Positions 16,694 to 26,777 of a stretch of 64,000 nt of DNA are shown in pieces. Made by a program: the position numbers and the translations under genes. Below the pieces are notes generated by a model. It made no database searches, was not told the DNA's origin, and saw only the letters and a list, made by a program, of their open reading frames with translations. The first letter of the stretch is position 1. Each line of letters begins with the position of its first letter. The stretch covers positions 1 to 64,000 of the forward strand of contig CALVDL010000002.1 of assembly GCA_944326305.1 (NCBI GenBank), written 5' to 3'. The stretch comes from an uncultured Bacteroidales bacterium (lineage in GTDB: Bacteria > Bacteroidota > Bacteroidia > Bacteroidales > UBA932).

Positions 16694-17743
16694 ATGAAAC
16701 TTTCACAATTCCAGTTCAATCTGACAAAAGACAAAGTCGCTTCCGAGCCGCCGAGATGGCGTGACGAATGTAAACTGATGGTCCTCCACAAAGACACCGG
16801 GGAAATAGAGCACAAGCTCTTCAAGAACATCATCGACTATTTCGGGAAAGGTGACACGTTCGTCCTCAACGACACTAAAGTATTCCCGGCAAGGCTCTAC
16901 GGCAACAAGGAGAAGACAGGTGCGGATATAGAAGTGTTCCTCCTGCGTGAGCTGAACAGGGAGCAGAGGCTCTGGGATGTAATAGTGGACCCGGCAAGGA
17001 AGATAAGGATAGGCAACAAGCTCTATTTCGGGGATGACGAGAGTCTCGTGGCCGAGGTCATCGACAATACCACATCAAGGGGAAGGACCCTGAGGTTCCT
17101 TTATGACGGTCCTTATGAAGACTTCAAGTCCACACTTTTCGGTCTTGGCGAGACTCCTGTACCCAAATGGGTAAAAGAAAAGGTATCGCCCGAGGACGCA
17201 GAGAATTTCCAGACTATATTCGCGAAGCATGAAGGGGCCGTCTCCGCCCCGGCAGCCGGGCTGCATTTCAGCCGCGAGCTGTTCAACAGAATGATCCTGA
17301 AAGACATAAACAAGGCATTCATCACCCTGCACATGGGGATAGGGCATTTCCGCTCTGTCGACGTAGAAGACCTTTCGAAGCACAAGATGGACTCCGAGAG
17401 GCTCATCATATCAGAGGAGACCGCCGACCTTATCAATAAAACCAAAAGGGAGAAGCACAAGGTCCTCGCAGTCGGCGTGACAGTGATACGCGGCCTGGAG
17501 ACCTACGTGACAACGAACGACGAGGTGCGCCCGTACGACGGCTGGACCAACAAGTTCATCTTTCCGCCATACAGGTTCGCCATCCCTGACGCCATCGTGT
17601 CCAATTTCCATACCCCGTGCTCGACCATGCTCATGTCCGTAGCCGCATTCGGCGGATACGAAAATGTCATGAAGGCATACGGCATAGCACTGAAGGAGGA
17701 CTACAAGTTCGGACCTTACGGTGACGCAATGCTGATAATATGA
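16694..17743 (+). CDS. queA: tRNA preQ1(34) S-adenosylmethionine ribosyltransferase-isomerase
   Basis: The 349-residue enzyme transfers the ribosyl part of SAM to preQ1-modified tRNA, giving epoxyqueuosine. Recognisable family segments are [13 protein letters not shown], the [14 protein letters not shown] block, and [20 protein letters not shown] near the C-terminus. Length matches the family. It stands alone, with an AT-rich leader upstream and a strong terminator downstream; no other queuosine genes are in view. Confidence 0.95.
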   Translation: MKLSQFQFNLTKDKVASEPPRWRDECKLMVLHKDTGEIEHKLFKNIIDYFGKGDTFVLNDTKVFPARLYGNKEKTGADIEVFLLRELNREQRLWDVIVDPARKIRIGNKLYFGDDESLVAEVIDNTTSRGRTLRFLYDGPYEDFKSTLFGLGETPVPKWVKEKVSPEDAENFQTIFAKHEGAVSAPAAGLHFSRELFNRMILKDINKAFITLHMGIGHFRSVDVEDLSKHKMDSERLIISEETADLINKTKREKHKVLAVGVTVIRGLETYVTTNDEVRPYDGWTNKFIFPPYRFAIPDAIVSNFHTPCSTMLMSVAAFGGYENVMKAYGIALKEDYKFGPYGDAMLII

Positions 17744-17839
17744 GACGGCTTTCCGATATCCGATAGAGGATTTATAAAAATTCAGAAAAAAGAATCTTTA
17801 TCTTTTCCTAAAGAAAGGGAAAAAACATAAAGAAACAGA

Positions 17840-17877
17840 AAAAAACGCGTTCCCGCATATTCCGGAGCGCGTTTTTT
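17840..17877 (+). terminator. Rho-independent terminator after queA
   Basis: Perfect 10-bp arms AAAAAACGCG and CGCGTTTTTT separated by 18 bases, with the T run forming the 3' arm and tail. It separates queA from dprA. Confidence 0.8.
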
Positions 17878-17891
17878 CTGTCATACCGGAG

Positions 17892-17899
17892 TATCTTTG
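17892..17899 (+). promoter_or_regulatory. -7 promoter box (TATCTTTG) for dprA
   Basis: TAnnTTTG match 10 bp before the dprA ATG, so the leader is only a few nucleotides. Confidence 0.6.
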
Positions 17900-17909
17900 C
17901 CCGCAAAAA

Positions 17910-19073
17910 ATGGAACGCATCTACGACGAAGACGTGTGCTGCTGCGCACTCAACAGGATATTCGGGTTCAGGCCCAGGATTGCACTCGCGCTGATTTCGA
18001 ACCTCGGAAGCGCCTCGCAGGTATTCCGGCTCAAGCCTGGAGAACTTGACAGTCTGCTCGGGAAGGACACGGGGGCAAGACAGATGATATGCGCCCGGAC
18101 ACTTTCGGAAGCGGCGGAAGAACTCGACATGCTGTACGGCAGAGGATACTCATTCATATTCTGGGGAGCACCCGGCTACCCGCAGCTTCTGGAGGAATGC
18201 GAGGACCCTCCCGTTGGACTGTACATAAAGAGCCAGTCCACCCCGGATGAAGTCTTCGGCAGGGAAATGTCCGTTGCCGTGGTCGGCACAAGGGATGTCT
18301 CGGATTACGGGAAAGAGTGGTGCAGAAGAATCACCGGCGCCCTCGCCCGCTCATCCCCTGCCCCGGCCATAGTGAGCGGCCTCGCCATCGGGACGGACAT
18401 CATAGCGCACACCACAGCGCTTGAGGCGGGAGCCCCGACAATAGCCGTCATGGCTACAGGCATAGACACTGTCTACCCGTCGAGGCACAGGGAAACGGCA
18501 CAGCGGATTGCATCCACCCCCGGATGCGCCCTGGTGACGGACTACCCTCCGGGGACAGTGCCGCTGCAGATCAACTTCATAAGGAGGAACCGCATTATCG
18601 CAGGGCTGAGCCGCGCCACTGTCCTTGTGGAATCGAAGCAAAAAGGCGGAGGCATGATCACGGCAAGGCTGGCATTCTCATACTCCCGTGACGTCTATGC
18701 CCTGCCAGGCAGGATAGACGACACTCATTCACAGGGATGCAACTTGCTCATAAAAGAGAAGGTGGCCGAAAGCATCCTGTCCGAAAAATGGCTTGTCGAA
18801 AGCATCGGCCTGAAATTCCGGGAAAGCCCCGGAAGGAAGAGCCCCACCGAGACAGTAAAGGCCGTATATGGGGAAAGATACAGCGGGTCAAGCATAAGCA
18901 TGCTGTCACGTATTGTCCTGTGCATCAAAAAGAACAGGGGAATAACAATCGAGGAATTGGCCGCCTCCGCAGGAATCACATACAAAGAGGCTCTCGAATA
19001 TACGGCGCTTCTTGAGACCGACGGAATAATCAGTACCGACCTCCTGCAAAGATGTTACATCAGACTGAAATAA
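17910..19073 (+). CDS. dprA: DNA-processing protein DprA
   Basis: The 387-residue protein has a helical N-terminal region (1-~80), a Rossmann-like DNA-binding domain (~80-290) with SGLAIGTDIIAHTTAL and FIRRNRIIAGLS, and a C-terminal winged-helix segment (~325-380, ITIEELAASAGITYKEALEY). DprA binds incoming single-stranded DNA and loads RecA. Its presence does not by itself show natural competence, since it is widely conserved. tatD follows, with its own promoter box between them. Confidence 0.94.
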   Translation: MERIYDEDVCCCALNRIFGFRPRIALALISNLGSASQVFRLKPGELDSLLGKDTGARQMICARTLSEAAEELDMLYGRGYSFIFWGAPGYPQLLEECEDPPVGLYIKSQSTPDEVFGREMSVAVVGTRDVSDYGKEWCRRITGALARSSPAPAIVSGLAIGTDIIAHTTALEAGAPTIAVMATGIDTVYPSRHRETAQRIASTPGCALVTDYPPGTVPLQINFIRRNRIIAGLSRATVLVESKQKGGGMITARLAFSYSRDVYALPGRIDDTHSQGCNLLIKEKVAESILSEKWLVESIGLKFRESPGRKSPTETVKAVYGERYSGSSISMLSRIVLCIKKNRGITIEELAASAGITYKEALEYTALLETDGIISTDLLQRCYIRLK

Positions 19074-19077
19074 TACT

Positions 19078-19085
19078 TACCTTTG
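19078..19085 (+). promoter_or_regulatory. -7 promoter box (TACCTTTG) for tatD
   Basis: TAnnTTTG match directly after the dprA stop codon and 24 bp before the tatD ATG. Confidence 0.6.
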
Positions 19086-19109
19086 CGGCCATCTACTGGA
19101 GAAACGACT

Positions 19110-19877
19110 ATGGAATTCATTGATACGCATACACACCTTTACGATGAAGCGTTCAAAGGGGAGGAGGACCCCGCCGTAGAGAGGGCGGCCGCATCCGGAG
19201 TGGGGAAAATGGTCCTGCCCGACATCGACAGCAAGACCAGGCAGGCCATGTTCTCCCTCGCCCTCCGGCATCCCGGAAGGCTTTTCCCGTGCCTGGGCCT
19301 GCACCCAACATCCGTGGACGCAGGTTGGCGGACAGAGATCGAAAAGATGGAGCAGTATCTGGACCACGGCATAAAAGCCATCGGGGAGACAGGGATGGAC
19401 TGCTACTGGTCAAAGGAATTCGTACAGGAACAGAAAGACGCACTCGAATACCAGATATTCCTCGCACACGGGAAAGGCCTTCCCCTCATAATACATTCCA
19501 GGGAGGCCACCGGGCCGATCCTTGAAATACTCGAAAAGAACAGGAGGCTCGAACTGAGAGGGGTATTCCATGCCTTCAGCGGCAGCGTGGAGACATTCCG
19601 CCGTCTCCAGAAATGCGGGGACTGGTATATCGGCATCGGCGGCGTCCTGACATACAAGAAAGCATCCATCGCAGAGACTGTCAAAGAGATACCCCTCGGC
19701 CGCATTGTCCTGGAAACGGACTCCCCTTACCTTACACCGGTCCCGAAACGGGGTACAAGGAACGAGAGCGGATACATACCCTATATAGCGGGAAAACTCG
19801 CAGAAATCAAGGGAATCAGCATAGAGGAGACAGCCGCCGTAACGACATCAAACGCACGAAAACTTTTCAGCATATGA
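19110..19877 (+). CDS. tatD: TatD family metal-dependent deoxyribonuclease
   Basis: The 255-residue hydrolase has the metal-binding sites of the family: DTHTHLY near the N-terminus, GETGMDCYW, HSREA, HAFSGS and ETDSPYLTP. TatD enzymes are 3'-5' exonucleases that act on DNA ends, among other roles. The ATG at 19110 is used; an in-frame TTG upstream lies inside the promoter box. Its TGA overlaps the ATG of the asparaginase gene (ATGA), so the two are translationally coupled. Confidence 0.9.
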   Translation: MEFIDTHTHLYDEAFKGEEDPAVERAAASGVGKMVLPDIDSKTRQAMFSLALRHPGRLFPCLGLHPTSVDAGWRTEIEKMEQYLDHGIKAIGETGMDCYWSKEFVQEQKDALEYQIFLAHGKGLPLIIHSREATGPILEILEKNRRLELRGVFHAFSGSVETFRRLQKCGDWYIGIGGVLTYKKASIAETVKEIPLGRIVLETDSPYLTPVPKRGTRNESGYIPYIAGKLAEIKGISIEETAAVTTSNARKLFSI

Positions 19878-20926
19878 CACCTTCAGACCAGACCCGGAGG
19901 GCATCGCTTCTGCTCATATACACCGGAGGGACAATCGGCATGAAACAGGACCCCTCCACACAGGCCCTCAGTCCGTTCGACTTCAGCCAGATCCTGGAGG
20001 AAGTGCCGGAACTGCGCAAATTCGCATACAGGATAGACTCGTACACCTTCGACCCGATAATGGATTCCTCGGACGTGGAACCCGGCCTGTGGCAGAGCCT
20101 TGCAAAACTGATACTTGAGAAGTACGACATGTACGACGGCTTTGTCGTCCTGCACGGGACGGACACTATGGCCTACTCCGCCTCCGCCCTCAGCTTCATG
20201 CTCGAAAACCTCGCAAAGCCGGTAATCTTCACCGGGAGCCAGCTTCCCATCGGCATCCCGAGGACGGACGGGAAGGAAAACCTCGTCTCGGCGATAGAGA
20301 TAGCTGCGGCCAAGGACAAGGACGGGCACGCCATAGTTCCGGAGGTGTGCATATACTTCGACAACATGCTCATGCGCGGCAACCGTGCCAGCAAGGTCAG
20401 TTCAGACAACTTCACTGCCTTCAGGTCCATGAACATGCCCCCTCTGGCCGAGGCAGGCATCAGCATCAGGTACAACACCCCGCTCATCATCAGGCCATCG
20501 GACTGGGACTCCGGGCTGACAATCCACACCGGACTGGACACCAGGGTATCCATTCTCAAGATACATCCCGGGATAACCCCTCAGGTGGTCAGGAACATCC
20601 TCTGCGGAGAGGAGACAAGGGCAGTGATCATGGAAACATACGGATGCGGCAACGCACCGTGCAAGGACTGGTTCATAAACCTGGTCCGGCAGGCCGCTGC
20701 CTCCGGGAAAGTGCTGCTCAACGTGACCCAGTGCCTGTCCGGGACGGTCAACATGCACCTGTACTCAAACGGCAAGGCCCTGCTTGAGGCAGGCGTGGTC
20801 AGCGGCTATGACAGCACTACGGAAAGCGCCCTGGGAAAACTGTTCTTCCTGCTCGGGCAGACCGGGGACAACACTCTGGTGAAGGAGCTGCTGAACAGAA
20901 ATTTCAGAGGAGAAATATCAATTTAG
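19874..20926 (+). CDS. ansA: Type I L-asparaginase
   Basis: The 350-residue enzyme hydrolyses asparagine to aspartate and ammonia. Both threonine motifs are present: YTGGTIGM near the start and HGTDTMAYSA around residue 95. No signal peptide is visible, consistent with a cytoplasmic type I enzyme. The start overlaps the end of tatD by 4 bases. Confidence 0.93.
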   Translation: MTPSDQTRRASLLLIYTGGTIGMKQDPSTQALSPFDFSQILEEVPELRKFAYRIDSYTFDPIMDSSDVEPGLWQSLAKLILEKYDMYDGFVVLHGTDTMAYSASALSFMLENLAKPVIFTGSQLPIGIPRTDGKENLVSAIEIAAAKDKDGHAIVPEVCIYFDNMLMRGNRASKVSSDNFTAFRSMNMPPLAEAGISIRYNTPLIIRPSDWDSGLTIHTGLDTRVSILKIHPGITPQVVRNILCGEETRAVIMETYGCGNAPCKDWFINLVRQAAASGKVLLNVTQCLSGTVNMHLYSNGKALLEAGVVSGYDSTTESALGKLFFLLGQTGDNTLVKELLNRNFRGEISI

Positions 20927-21050
20927 CTATTGTCATGTGAAAATTAATTGCTAAATTGCACCGGTTTTAAAGAGCGGAATAGCCCTAAAGGACCGTAAAT
21001 GAAAACTATAACGATTTAATACATTATTAATTAAACACACAAAAACAATT

Positions 21051-21848
21051 ATGAAAAAAATTTTCATGTTTTTGGCAGTAATCGGCCTGATGGCCTTTTC
21101 TGCACAATACGCAACAGCTCAGGAACCGGCCGGAGACGAAGCAGCTGCAACTGAGCAGGTAACATCCTCACAGCCTCAGTCAATGGCAGAGCTCGTTGCT
21201 GCAACACAGGGCGAAGTTCCGCTTCACCAGCAGCTCAAGACCTACTTCATCCAGGGTGGTCCAGGCTTCATGACAACCATTATCCTGTGCCTTATCCTCG
21301 GACTTGCAATCTGCATCGAAAGAATTCTTTACCTCAGCTTCGCTAAAGTAAATACGAAGAAGCTCCTTGCCAACATTGAAAAAGCTCTCAACGAAGGTGG
21401 AGTAGAGGCAGCCAAGGAAGTTTGCCGCAATACCCGCGGACCAGTAGCCAGCATCTTCTACCAGGGCTTCCTCCGTATGGACCAGGGAATCGAAGTCGTT
21501 GAAAAGACTGTCGTTTCATACGGTTCAGTACAGATGAGCCTCATGGAGAACGGACTTACATGGGTCGGCCTGTTCATCTCCCTCGCAACATCTCTGGGAT
21601 TCTTGGGAACGGTTGTCGGAATGGTGCAGGCATTCGATGCAATCCAGATTGCAGGTGATATCTCCCCTAACATCGTGGCAGGTGGTATGAAGGTCGCTTT
21701 GATTACGACTGTCGGCGGTTTGATCGTAGCTATCATCCTTCAGATTTTCTACAACTATATCCTTTCAAGGATCGATGCTCTCTCTATTGAGATGGAAGAT
21801 GCTTCAATCTCACTTGTAGACATCCTGGTTAAACACGAGAAAAAATAA
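21051..21848 (+). CDS. exbB: MotA/TolQ/ExbB proton-channel protein with N-terminal signal region
   Basis: The 265-residue membrane protein has a signal-like N-terminus (MKKIFMFLAVIGLMAFSAQ) and a Gln/Glu-rich linker. A helix at about 80-105 and two more (about 170-195 and 215-240) form the ExbB channel, with the TSLGFLGTVVGMVQAF and GGMKVALITTVGGLIVAI blocks. ExbB uses the proton gradient, with ExbD and TonB, to power outer-membrane transporters such as SusC. First gene of a four-gene cluster. Confidence 0.92.
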   Translation: MKKIFMFLAVIGLMAFSAQYATAQEPAGDEAAATEQVTSSQPQSMAELVAATQGEVPLHQQLKTYFIQGGPGFMTTIILCLILGLAICIERILYLSFAKVNTKKLLANIEKALNEGGVEAAKEVCRNTRGPVASIFYQGFLRMDQGIEVVEKTVVSYGSVQMSLMENGLTWVGLFISLATSLGFLGTVVGMVQAFDAIQIAGDISPNIVAGGMKVALITTVGGLIVAIILQIFYNYILSRIDALSIEMEDASISLVDILVKHEKK

Positions 21849-21862
21849 TCTGAAAACACACC

Positions 21863-22285
21863 ATGTTCAACAAAATAATCAAATACGTTCTGCTTGCACT
21901 TGTCATTCTGGGGTTCGCTCTGGGAGTATGGGGGTATGCTGCAGGATTTAACGATACCTCAGTGAACACCCTGCTGCGGTGGTCCTATGTCATGGTTATT
22001 GTAGGAATTGGACTCATCGTCCTCCTCGGCCTTGTAATGGGAGCCGTAAACAATCCTAAGAGTCTGATCAAGACCGGACTGGTAATTGTAGGCGCAGCCG
22101 TTGTAGTTGCATTCGCATTCCTGACGGCTAAAGGAAATCCGGCGCAAGGATTTGTAGGCCAGCAGCCGGAATTTACAACACTTAGAAATACAGATGCAAT
22201 CCTTACTATCACCTATCTTGTATTTGGAGCGTCAATCGTTGCAATCGTAATAGGACTGGTAGTAAACGCAATCCGCAGCAAATAG
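21863..22285 (+). CDS. Four-helix membrane protein in the ExbB/ExbD cluster
   Basis: The 140-residue protein has about four hydrophobic helices (residues ~7-27, ~40-62, ~72-92, ~112-135) and short polar loops. I do not recognise a characterised family, but proteins of this size and position are regularly seen between exbB and the exbD genes in Bacteroidetes. It probably belongs to the same energy-transducing complex; its role is not known. Confidence 0.75.
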   Translation: MFNKIIKYVLLALVILGFALGVWGYAAGFNDTSVNTLLRWSYVMVIVGIGLIVLLGLVMGAVNNPKSLIKTGLVIVGAAVVVAFAFLTAKGNPAQGFVGQQPEFTTLRNTDAILTITYLVFGASIVAIVIGLVVNAIRSK

Positions 22286-22294
22286 CCACAAGAT

Positions 22295-22870
22295 ATGTCA
22301 AAGAAAGTACCAGAGTTAAATTCAGCCTCATCGGCCGACATCGCATTCCTGCTGTTGTCATACTTCCTTATGACAACGACCATGAATCAGGATTCAGGAT
22401 TGCAACGTCGTCTGCCTCCGATGCCTGCAAAGGACCAGGAGGTACAGGATCAGAAAGTCAACCGCCGAAATATCATCATCGTGAAGATAAATTCGCAGGA
22501 CAGACTTTTTGCTGGTAACGAGCCTATCGACGTGAGCAGATTGAAAGACAAGATAAAAGAGTTCCTTCTCAACCCTAATGACGACCCGAAGCTTCCGGAA
22601 AAGGAAATGAAAGATATCGAAGGCTTCGGTCAGTACCCTGTCTCAAAAGGTGTGATTTCCCTTCAGAATGACCGCGGTACAAGCTATCAGGCATATATCG
22701 CCGTACAGAATGAGATCGTAAGGGCAATCAATGAGATCCGAGAGGATTTCTGCCGTGCGAACTATGGCAAAGCCTATGCGAATCTCACCGAAGAGCAGCA
22801 GGAGATTGTTAGGGAGGCAGTTCCTCAGCTTATATCTGAGGCAGAGCCTAAAGATGTGTCACAGAACTAA
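22295..22870 (+). CDS. ExbD/TolR-type biopolymer transport protein (longer paralogue)
   Basis: The 191-residue protein has the ExbD opening (VPELNSASSADIAFLLLSYFL), in which the Asp in the membrane helix is the proton-carrying residue. The periplasmic part is longer than usual and ends with a charged helix (EEQQEIVREAVPQLI). It is followed by a second ExbD, an arrangement common in Bacteroidetes, where the two may form a heteromeric stator. Confidence 0.88.
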   Translation: MSKKVPELNSASSADIAFLLLSYFLMTTTMNQDSGLQRRLPPMPAKDQEVQDQKVNRRNIIIVKINSQDRLFAGNEPIDVSRLKDKIKEFLLNPNDDPKLPEKEMKDIEGFGQYPVSKGVISLQNDRGTSYQAYIAVQNEIVRAINEIREDFCRANYGKAYANLTEEQQEIVREAVPQLISEAEPKDVSQN

Positions 22871-22887
22871 ATAAAGGAGAATTCATT

Positions 22888-23352
22888 ATGGCAAAATTTG
22901 GACGCGAAGGCAAAAAAGAGGTTCCGGCATTTACCACCGCCTCAATGTCAGATATCGTCTTCATGCTGTTGTTCTTCTTTATGGTGACAACGAACATGAG
23001 GGAAACGGAATCAAAAGTCATGTATCAGCTTCCGGAGGCAAGTGAAGTTGCTAAACTTGAAAGGAAGGATCTCGCTGCCTACATAAGCATCGGACCTCCA
23101 GCCAAGTACCTTCAGCAGCAGTACGGAACATCTCCACGTATACAGCTTAACGACTCATTCAGGACGACAGATGACATCAGGGATTTCATCGCGGCGGAAA
23201 GGGAGTCAAAGAGCGAGGCAGACCGTCAGTTCATGACAGTTTCAATAAAAGCTGACAAAGAGACCAACATGGGTATCATTACTGACGTGAAGCAGGAACT
23301 CCGTAAATGTTCAGCACTGAAGATAATGTATGCTGCAAGGAAAAACCAGTAA
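22888..23352 (+). CDS. exbD: ExbD/TolR-type biopolymer transport protein (second paralogue)
   Basis: The 154-residue protein shares the ExbD N-terminus (VPAFTTASMSDIVFMLLFFFMVTT) with the membrane Asp. It has a compact periplasmic domain, with VSIKADKETNMGIITDVKQEL matching the conserved TolR core. Last gene of the exbB cluster, followed by a strong terminator. Confidence 0.9.
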   Translation: MAKFGREGKKEVPAFTTASMSDIVFMLLFFFMVTTNMRETESKVMYQLPEASEVAKLERKDLAAYISIGPPAKYLQQQYGTSPRIQLNDSFRTTDDIRDFIAAERESKSEADRQFMTVSIKADKETNMGIITDVKQELRKCSALKIMYAARKNQ

Positions 23353-23370
23353 CATACCGGCTTTATAGAT

Positions 23371-23408
23371 AAAAGAGAAGGCGGCCTTTTCGGGTCGCCT
23401 TCTCTTTT
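23371..23408 (+). terminator. Terminator after exbD cluster
   Basis: A long inverted repeat (AAAAGAGAAGGCG against CGCCTTCTCTTTT, bridged by a T/C/G-rich loop) lies 18 bp after the last exbD stop. The A-rich and T-rich arm ends would allow it to work in either direction. Confidence 0.85.
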
Positions 23409-23442
23409 ACGATATTTTCACCTATAATTGAAAGAAAAAAAG

Positions 23443-23450
23443 TAACTTTG
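23443..23450 (+). promoter_or_regulatory. -7 promoter box (TAACTTTG) for alkaline phosphatase
   Basis: TAnnTTTG match 18 bp before the ATG at 23469. Confidence 0.6.
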
Positions 23451-23468
23451 CCGGGCAAATTACAGATA

Positions 23469-24731
23469 ATGACAATGAAGATCAACAGACATTCATTCAC
23501 AGGGATACTGTGCAGTATATTCCTGCTATCCGCACTGACAGCCACCTTTTCCGGATGCAGCGCCAGGGACAAGGAAAAGCAGGACAAGGCAAAATACATA
23601 TTCCTGTTCATCGGGGACGGCATGGGAGCGTCACATGTGGCAGCAGCCGAGTCATATCTTTCATACAAGGCTGGAAAGATAGGCGGAGAACAGCTGACAT
23701 TCACAGGATTCCCGGTGCTGGGAACGGCGACGACATATTCCGCAAACAGACATATAACATGTTCATCCGCCGCAGGCACGGCGATCTCATGCGGGGAAAA
23801 GACGAAAAACGGATACCTTTGTGTAGATCCGGAAGGGAACAGGCTTGAAAGCATAACCTACAAGCTCAAACGCGAAGGATACAAGATAGGAATAATGTCA
23901 ACGGTACCTGTCAACCACGCAACTCCGGCAGCGTTCTACGGACACAACAAAAGCCGCTATGCTTTCTACGAGATAGCTCAGGAGATACCTCAGAGCGGAT
24001 TCGAATTCTTTGCAGGGGACGGATTCCTTGACTATTACGGGCATGACGGGAAAAATGAGCCGATCACCGGATATCTGGAAGAAAACGGCGTGGACGTATG
24101 CTTCTCCAAAGCACAGTACGAAGAAGACCGGGACTCAGCAAAGCAGCTGGTGCTGTGCCAGCCGGGCTCGGAGGACAGCGATGCGGAAGATTATGAGGTC
24201 GAAGACGAGGCGGCTGAGGATTTCAGCCTCGGAGAAATGCTGTCGACATGCCTGGATTTCCTCGGGGACAGCGAACCGTTCTTCATCATGTGTGAAGGTG
24301 GCGAAATAGACTGGGATGCCCACGACAACATGACGATGACCATGATAGACGACATCATCGAACTCAACGATGCAGTAGATGTAGCATACAGGTTCTATCA
24401 GGAACACCCTGACGAGACACTAATAATAGTGACTGCCGACCACGAGACAGGAGGAATCGCACTGGGCGGTCCGGGAGGAACATCTAAAAAAGGCAATATG
24501 ATCTACTGGGACGTATATGAGAAATACGCCGATGAAGCGAAAGAAGGCTTTGACAAGGACCTTAACAGGAAGATCAACACGGAGGCAAACATCGGATGGA
24601 CAACGACGGGACATTCCGGAGGGCCGGTGCCGGTATATGCTATAGGCAAAGGCTCCGGACGCTTTTCAGGAAGGATGGACAACACGGATATCAGCCGCTG
24701 CATAATGAATGTACAGGAGACAGCAAAGTAA
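23469..24731 (+). CDS. Alkaline phosphatase lipoprotein
   Basis: The 420-residue lipoprotein (lipobox TFSGC) belongs to the alkaline phosphatase superfamily. Metal and substrate motifs are visible: FIGDGMGASH, the nucleophile region TCSSAAGTAISCG, GGEIDWDAHDN, TADHETGG and GHSGGPVPVYAIG. It should remove phosphate from organic esters in the periplasm or at the surface. A short acidic insert (SDAEDYEVEDEAAEDF) lies around residue 240. The start could be either of two nearby ATGs (23469, 23475). Confidence 0.9.
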   Translation: MTMKINRHSFTGILCSIFLLSALTATFSGCSARDKEKQDKAKYIFLFIGDGMGASHVAAAESYLSYKAGKIGGEQLTFTGFPVLGTATTYSANRHITCSSAAGTAISCGEKTKNGYLCVDPEGNRLESITYKLKREGYKIGIMSTVPVNHATPAAFYGHNKSRYAFYEIAQEIPQSGFEFFAGDGFLDYYGHDGKNEPITGYLEENGVDVCFSKAQYEEDRDSAKQLVLCQPGSEDSDAEDYEVEDEAAEDFSLGEMLSTCLDFLGDSEPFFIMCEGGEIDWDAHDNMTMTMIDDIIELNDAVDVAYRFYQEHPDETLIIVTADHETGGIALGGPGGTSKKGNMIYWDVYEKYADEAKEGFDKDLNRKINTEANIGWTTTGHSGGPVPVYAIGKGSGRFSGRMDNTDISRCIMNVQETAK

Positions 24732-24754
24732 GAATATAAATACAGCAATACAAT

Positions 24755-26149
24755 ATGGAAGCAGTTAAAAGGACAAAGGTCAAGGACCTGCTCAAGATGG
24801 AGCCGGGAGTGGAAGTACTGGCCAAAGGCTGGGTAAGGACAAAAAGGGGTAACAAGAACGTATCTTTCATTGCCCTTAATGACGGCTCGGGCATAAACAA
24901 CATACAGATTGTGGTAGACGTGGCCCGGTTCGATGACGAGCTGCTCAAAAAGATAACCACAGGCGCATGCATAGCCGCATACGGGGACCTTGTAAAATCG
25001 CAGGGCAGCGGACAGGCCGTGGAGATACAGGCAAAGGAACTCACGCTGTACGGGGAGGCTGACCCGAACACCTACCCGCTCCAGAAGAAAGGACACTCTA
25101 TGGAGTTCCTCCGGAGCATAGCACACCTCCGCCCGAGGACAAACACATTCGGGGCGGTATTAAGGATACGGCACGCCATGGCGTTCGCCATACATAAATA
25201 TTTCAACGACAAAGGATTCGTATATCTCCACACACCACTCATAACAGCCTCCGACTGTGAAGGGGCAGGAGAAATGTTCCAGGTGACTACACTTGACCTG
25301 AACAATCCGCCCAGGAAAGAGGACGGCAGCATCGACTACAGCCAGGACTTCTTCGGAAGGCAGACAAGCCTCACTGTAAGCGGACAGCTGGAAGGCGAGC
25401 TCGGGGCCATGGCACTGGGCGAGATATACACGTTCGGGCCGACATTCAGGGCAGAGAACTCGAACACCCCGCGGCATCTGGCAGAATTCTGGATGATAGA
25501 GCCGGAAATGGCATTCTACGAGATAGAGGACAACATGGCCCTCGCCGAAGACTTCATCAAGTACCTTGTAAGATACGCCCTTGAAAACTGCTCTGACGAC
25601 CTCAGGTTCCTCAATGACATGTTCGACAACGAGCTTATCGCAAGGCTGGAGAGCGTGGTCAAGACCGAGTTCGTCCGTCTGACATACACAGAAGGGATAA
25701 AGATTCTCGAGAACTCCGGAGAAAAATTCGAATTCCCTGTCAGCTGGGGTGTGGACCTGCAGAGCGAACATGAGAGATACCTTGTTGAAAAGCACTTCAA
25801 GAAGCCGGTCATCATGACTGACTATCCGAAGGAGATCAAGGCGTTCTACATGAAACAGAACGAGGACGGAAAGACAGTCAGGGGTATGGATGTCCTGTTC
25901 CCGAAGATCGGGGAAATCATAGGCGGCTCGGAAAGGGAGGCGTCACTGGAGAAGCTCGAGGCAAGAATAGATGAGCTCGGGATGAGCCACAGCACTCTGG
26001 AATGGTATCTCGATACACGCAGGTTCGGTTCCGCACCGCACAGCGGCTTCGGGCTTGGCTTTGAAAGACTTCTGCTCTTTGTCACGGGCATGAGCAACAT
26101 CAGGGATGTTATCCCGTTCCCGAGGACACCGAAAAACGCTGAATTCTAA
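24755..26149 (+). CDS. asnS: Asparaginyl-tRNA synthetase
   Basis: The 464-residue class IIb synthetase has the N-terminal OB-fold anticodon domain (residues ~15-105) and a catalytic domain with motif 2 ([20 protein letters not shown]) and motif 3 ([20 protein letters not shown]). It charges tRNA-Asn with asparagine. udk and a TonB-like gene follow in the same direction with gaps of 10 and 0 bp, so an operon is likely. Confidence 0.96.
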   Translation: MEAVKRTKVKDLLKMEPGVEVLAKGWVRTKRGNKNVSFIALNDGSGINNIQIVVDVARFDDELLKKITTGACIAAYGDLVKSQGSGQAVEIQAKELTLYGEADPNTYPLQKKGHSMEFLRSIAHLRPRTNTFGAVLRIRHAMAFAIHKYFNDKGFVYLHTPLITASDCEGAGEMFQVTTLDLNNPPRKEDGSIDYSQDFFGRQTSLTVSGQLEGELGAMALGEIYTFGPTFRAENSNTPRHLAEFWMIEPEMAFYEIEDNMALAEDFIKYLVRYALENCSDDLRFLNDMFDNELIARLESVVKTEFVRLTYTEGIKILENSGEKFEFPVSWGVDLQSEHERYLVEKHFKKPVIMTDYPKEIKAFYMKQNEDGKTVRGMDVLFPKIGEIIGGSEREASLEKLEARIDELGMSHSTLEWYLDTRRFGSAPHSGFGLGFERLLLFVTGMSNIRDVIPFPRTPKNAEF

Positions 26150-26159
26150 ATCGCCGGCC

Positions 26160-26777
26160 ATGCTCATAATAGGTATCGCAGGAGGCTCCGGTTCAGGGAA
26201 GACCACCGTAGTGAAGGCCATCACCGAAAAGCTCAGTGAGCAGGTGGTGGTCATACCTCAGGATTCCTACTACAAGGATTCGAGCCATCTTCCTATGGAA
26301 GAAAGGCAGAAAGTCAATTTCGACCACCCTGACTCCATAGATTTCGACCTCCTGAACGAGCACCTTCACCAGCTCCGGTGCGGCCACAGCATCGAGCAGC
26401 CCGTCTACTCGTACATTACATGCTCCCGTTCCAGGACAGAGACTGTCACAGTATATCCTGCTGATGTTATCATAATAGAGGGTATACTGATATTCACATG
26501 CGCAAGGCTCAGGGAGCAGATGGATATAAAGATATTTGTCGATGCGGATGACGATGACAGGCTCATGCGTGTCATGGCGAGGGACATCATAGAAAGGGGC
26601 AAGACAATCGAATCGCTGATCGAAAGATACACCAAGACGGTCAAGCCCATGTACCTGCAGTTCATCGAGCCGAGCAAACGGTACGCCGACATCATAATAC
26701 CGCAGGGAGGACACAACAAGGTCGCAATCGACATCATAGCGGCCACAATCGAGAAATCCCTGCAGCAGTCACAATAA
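26160..26777 (+). CDS. udk: Uridine kinase
   Basis: The 205-residue kinase has the Walker A motif GIAGGSGSGKTT at its start and the uridine kinase segments PQDSYYKD, FDHPDSIDFDLL and the lid-like RDIIERGKT. It phosphorylates uridine and cytidine in pyrimidine salvage. The ATG at 26160 is chosen because Walker A follows immediately; upstream in-frame codons overlap asnS. Its stop codon overlaps the ATG of the next gene (TAATG). Confidence 0.94.
   Translation: MLIIGIAGGSGSGKTTVVKAITEKLSEQVVVIPQDSYYKDSSHLPMEERQKVNFDHPDSIDFDLLNEHLHQLRCGHSIEQPVYSYITCSRSRTETVTVYPADVIIIEGILIFTCARLREQMDIKIFVDADDDDRLMRVMARDIIERGKTIESLIERYTKTVKPMYLQFIEPSKRYADIIIPQGGHNKVAIDIIAATIEKSLQQSQ

Noticed and set aside
21051-23352. 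Horizontal transfer of the exbB cluster due to different codon use
   Set aside because: The T- and A-ending codons may reflect high expression, and the gene order is normal for Bacteroidetes.
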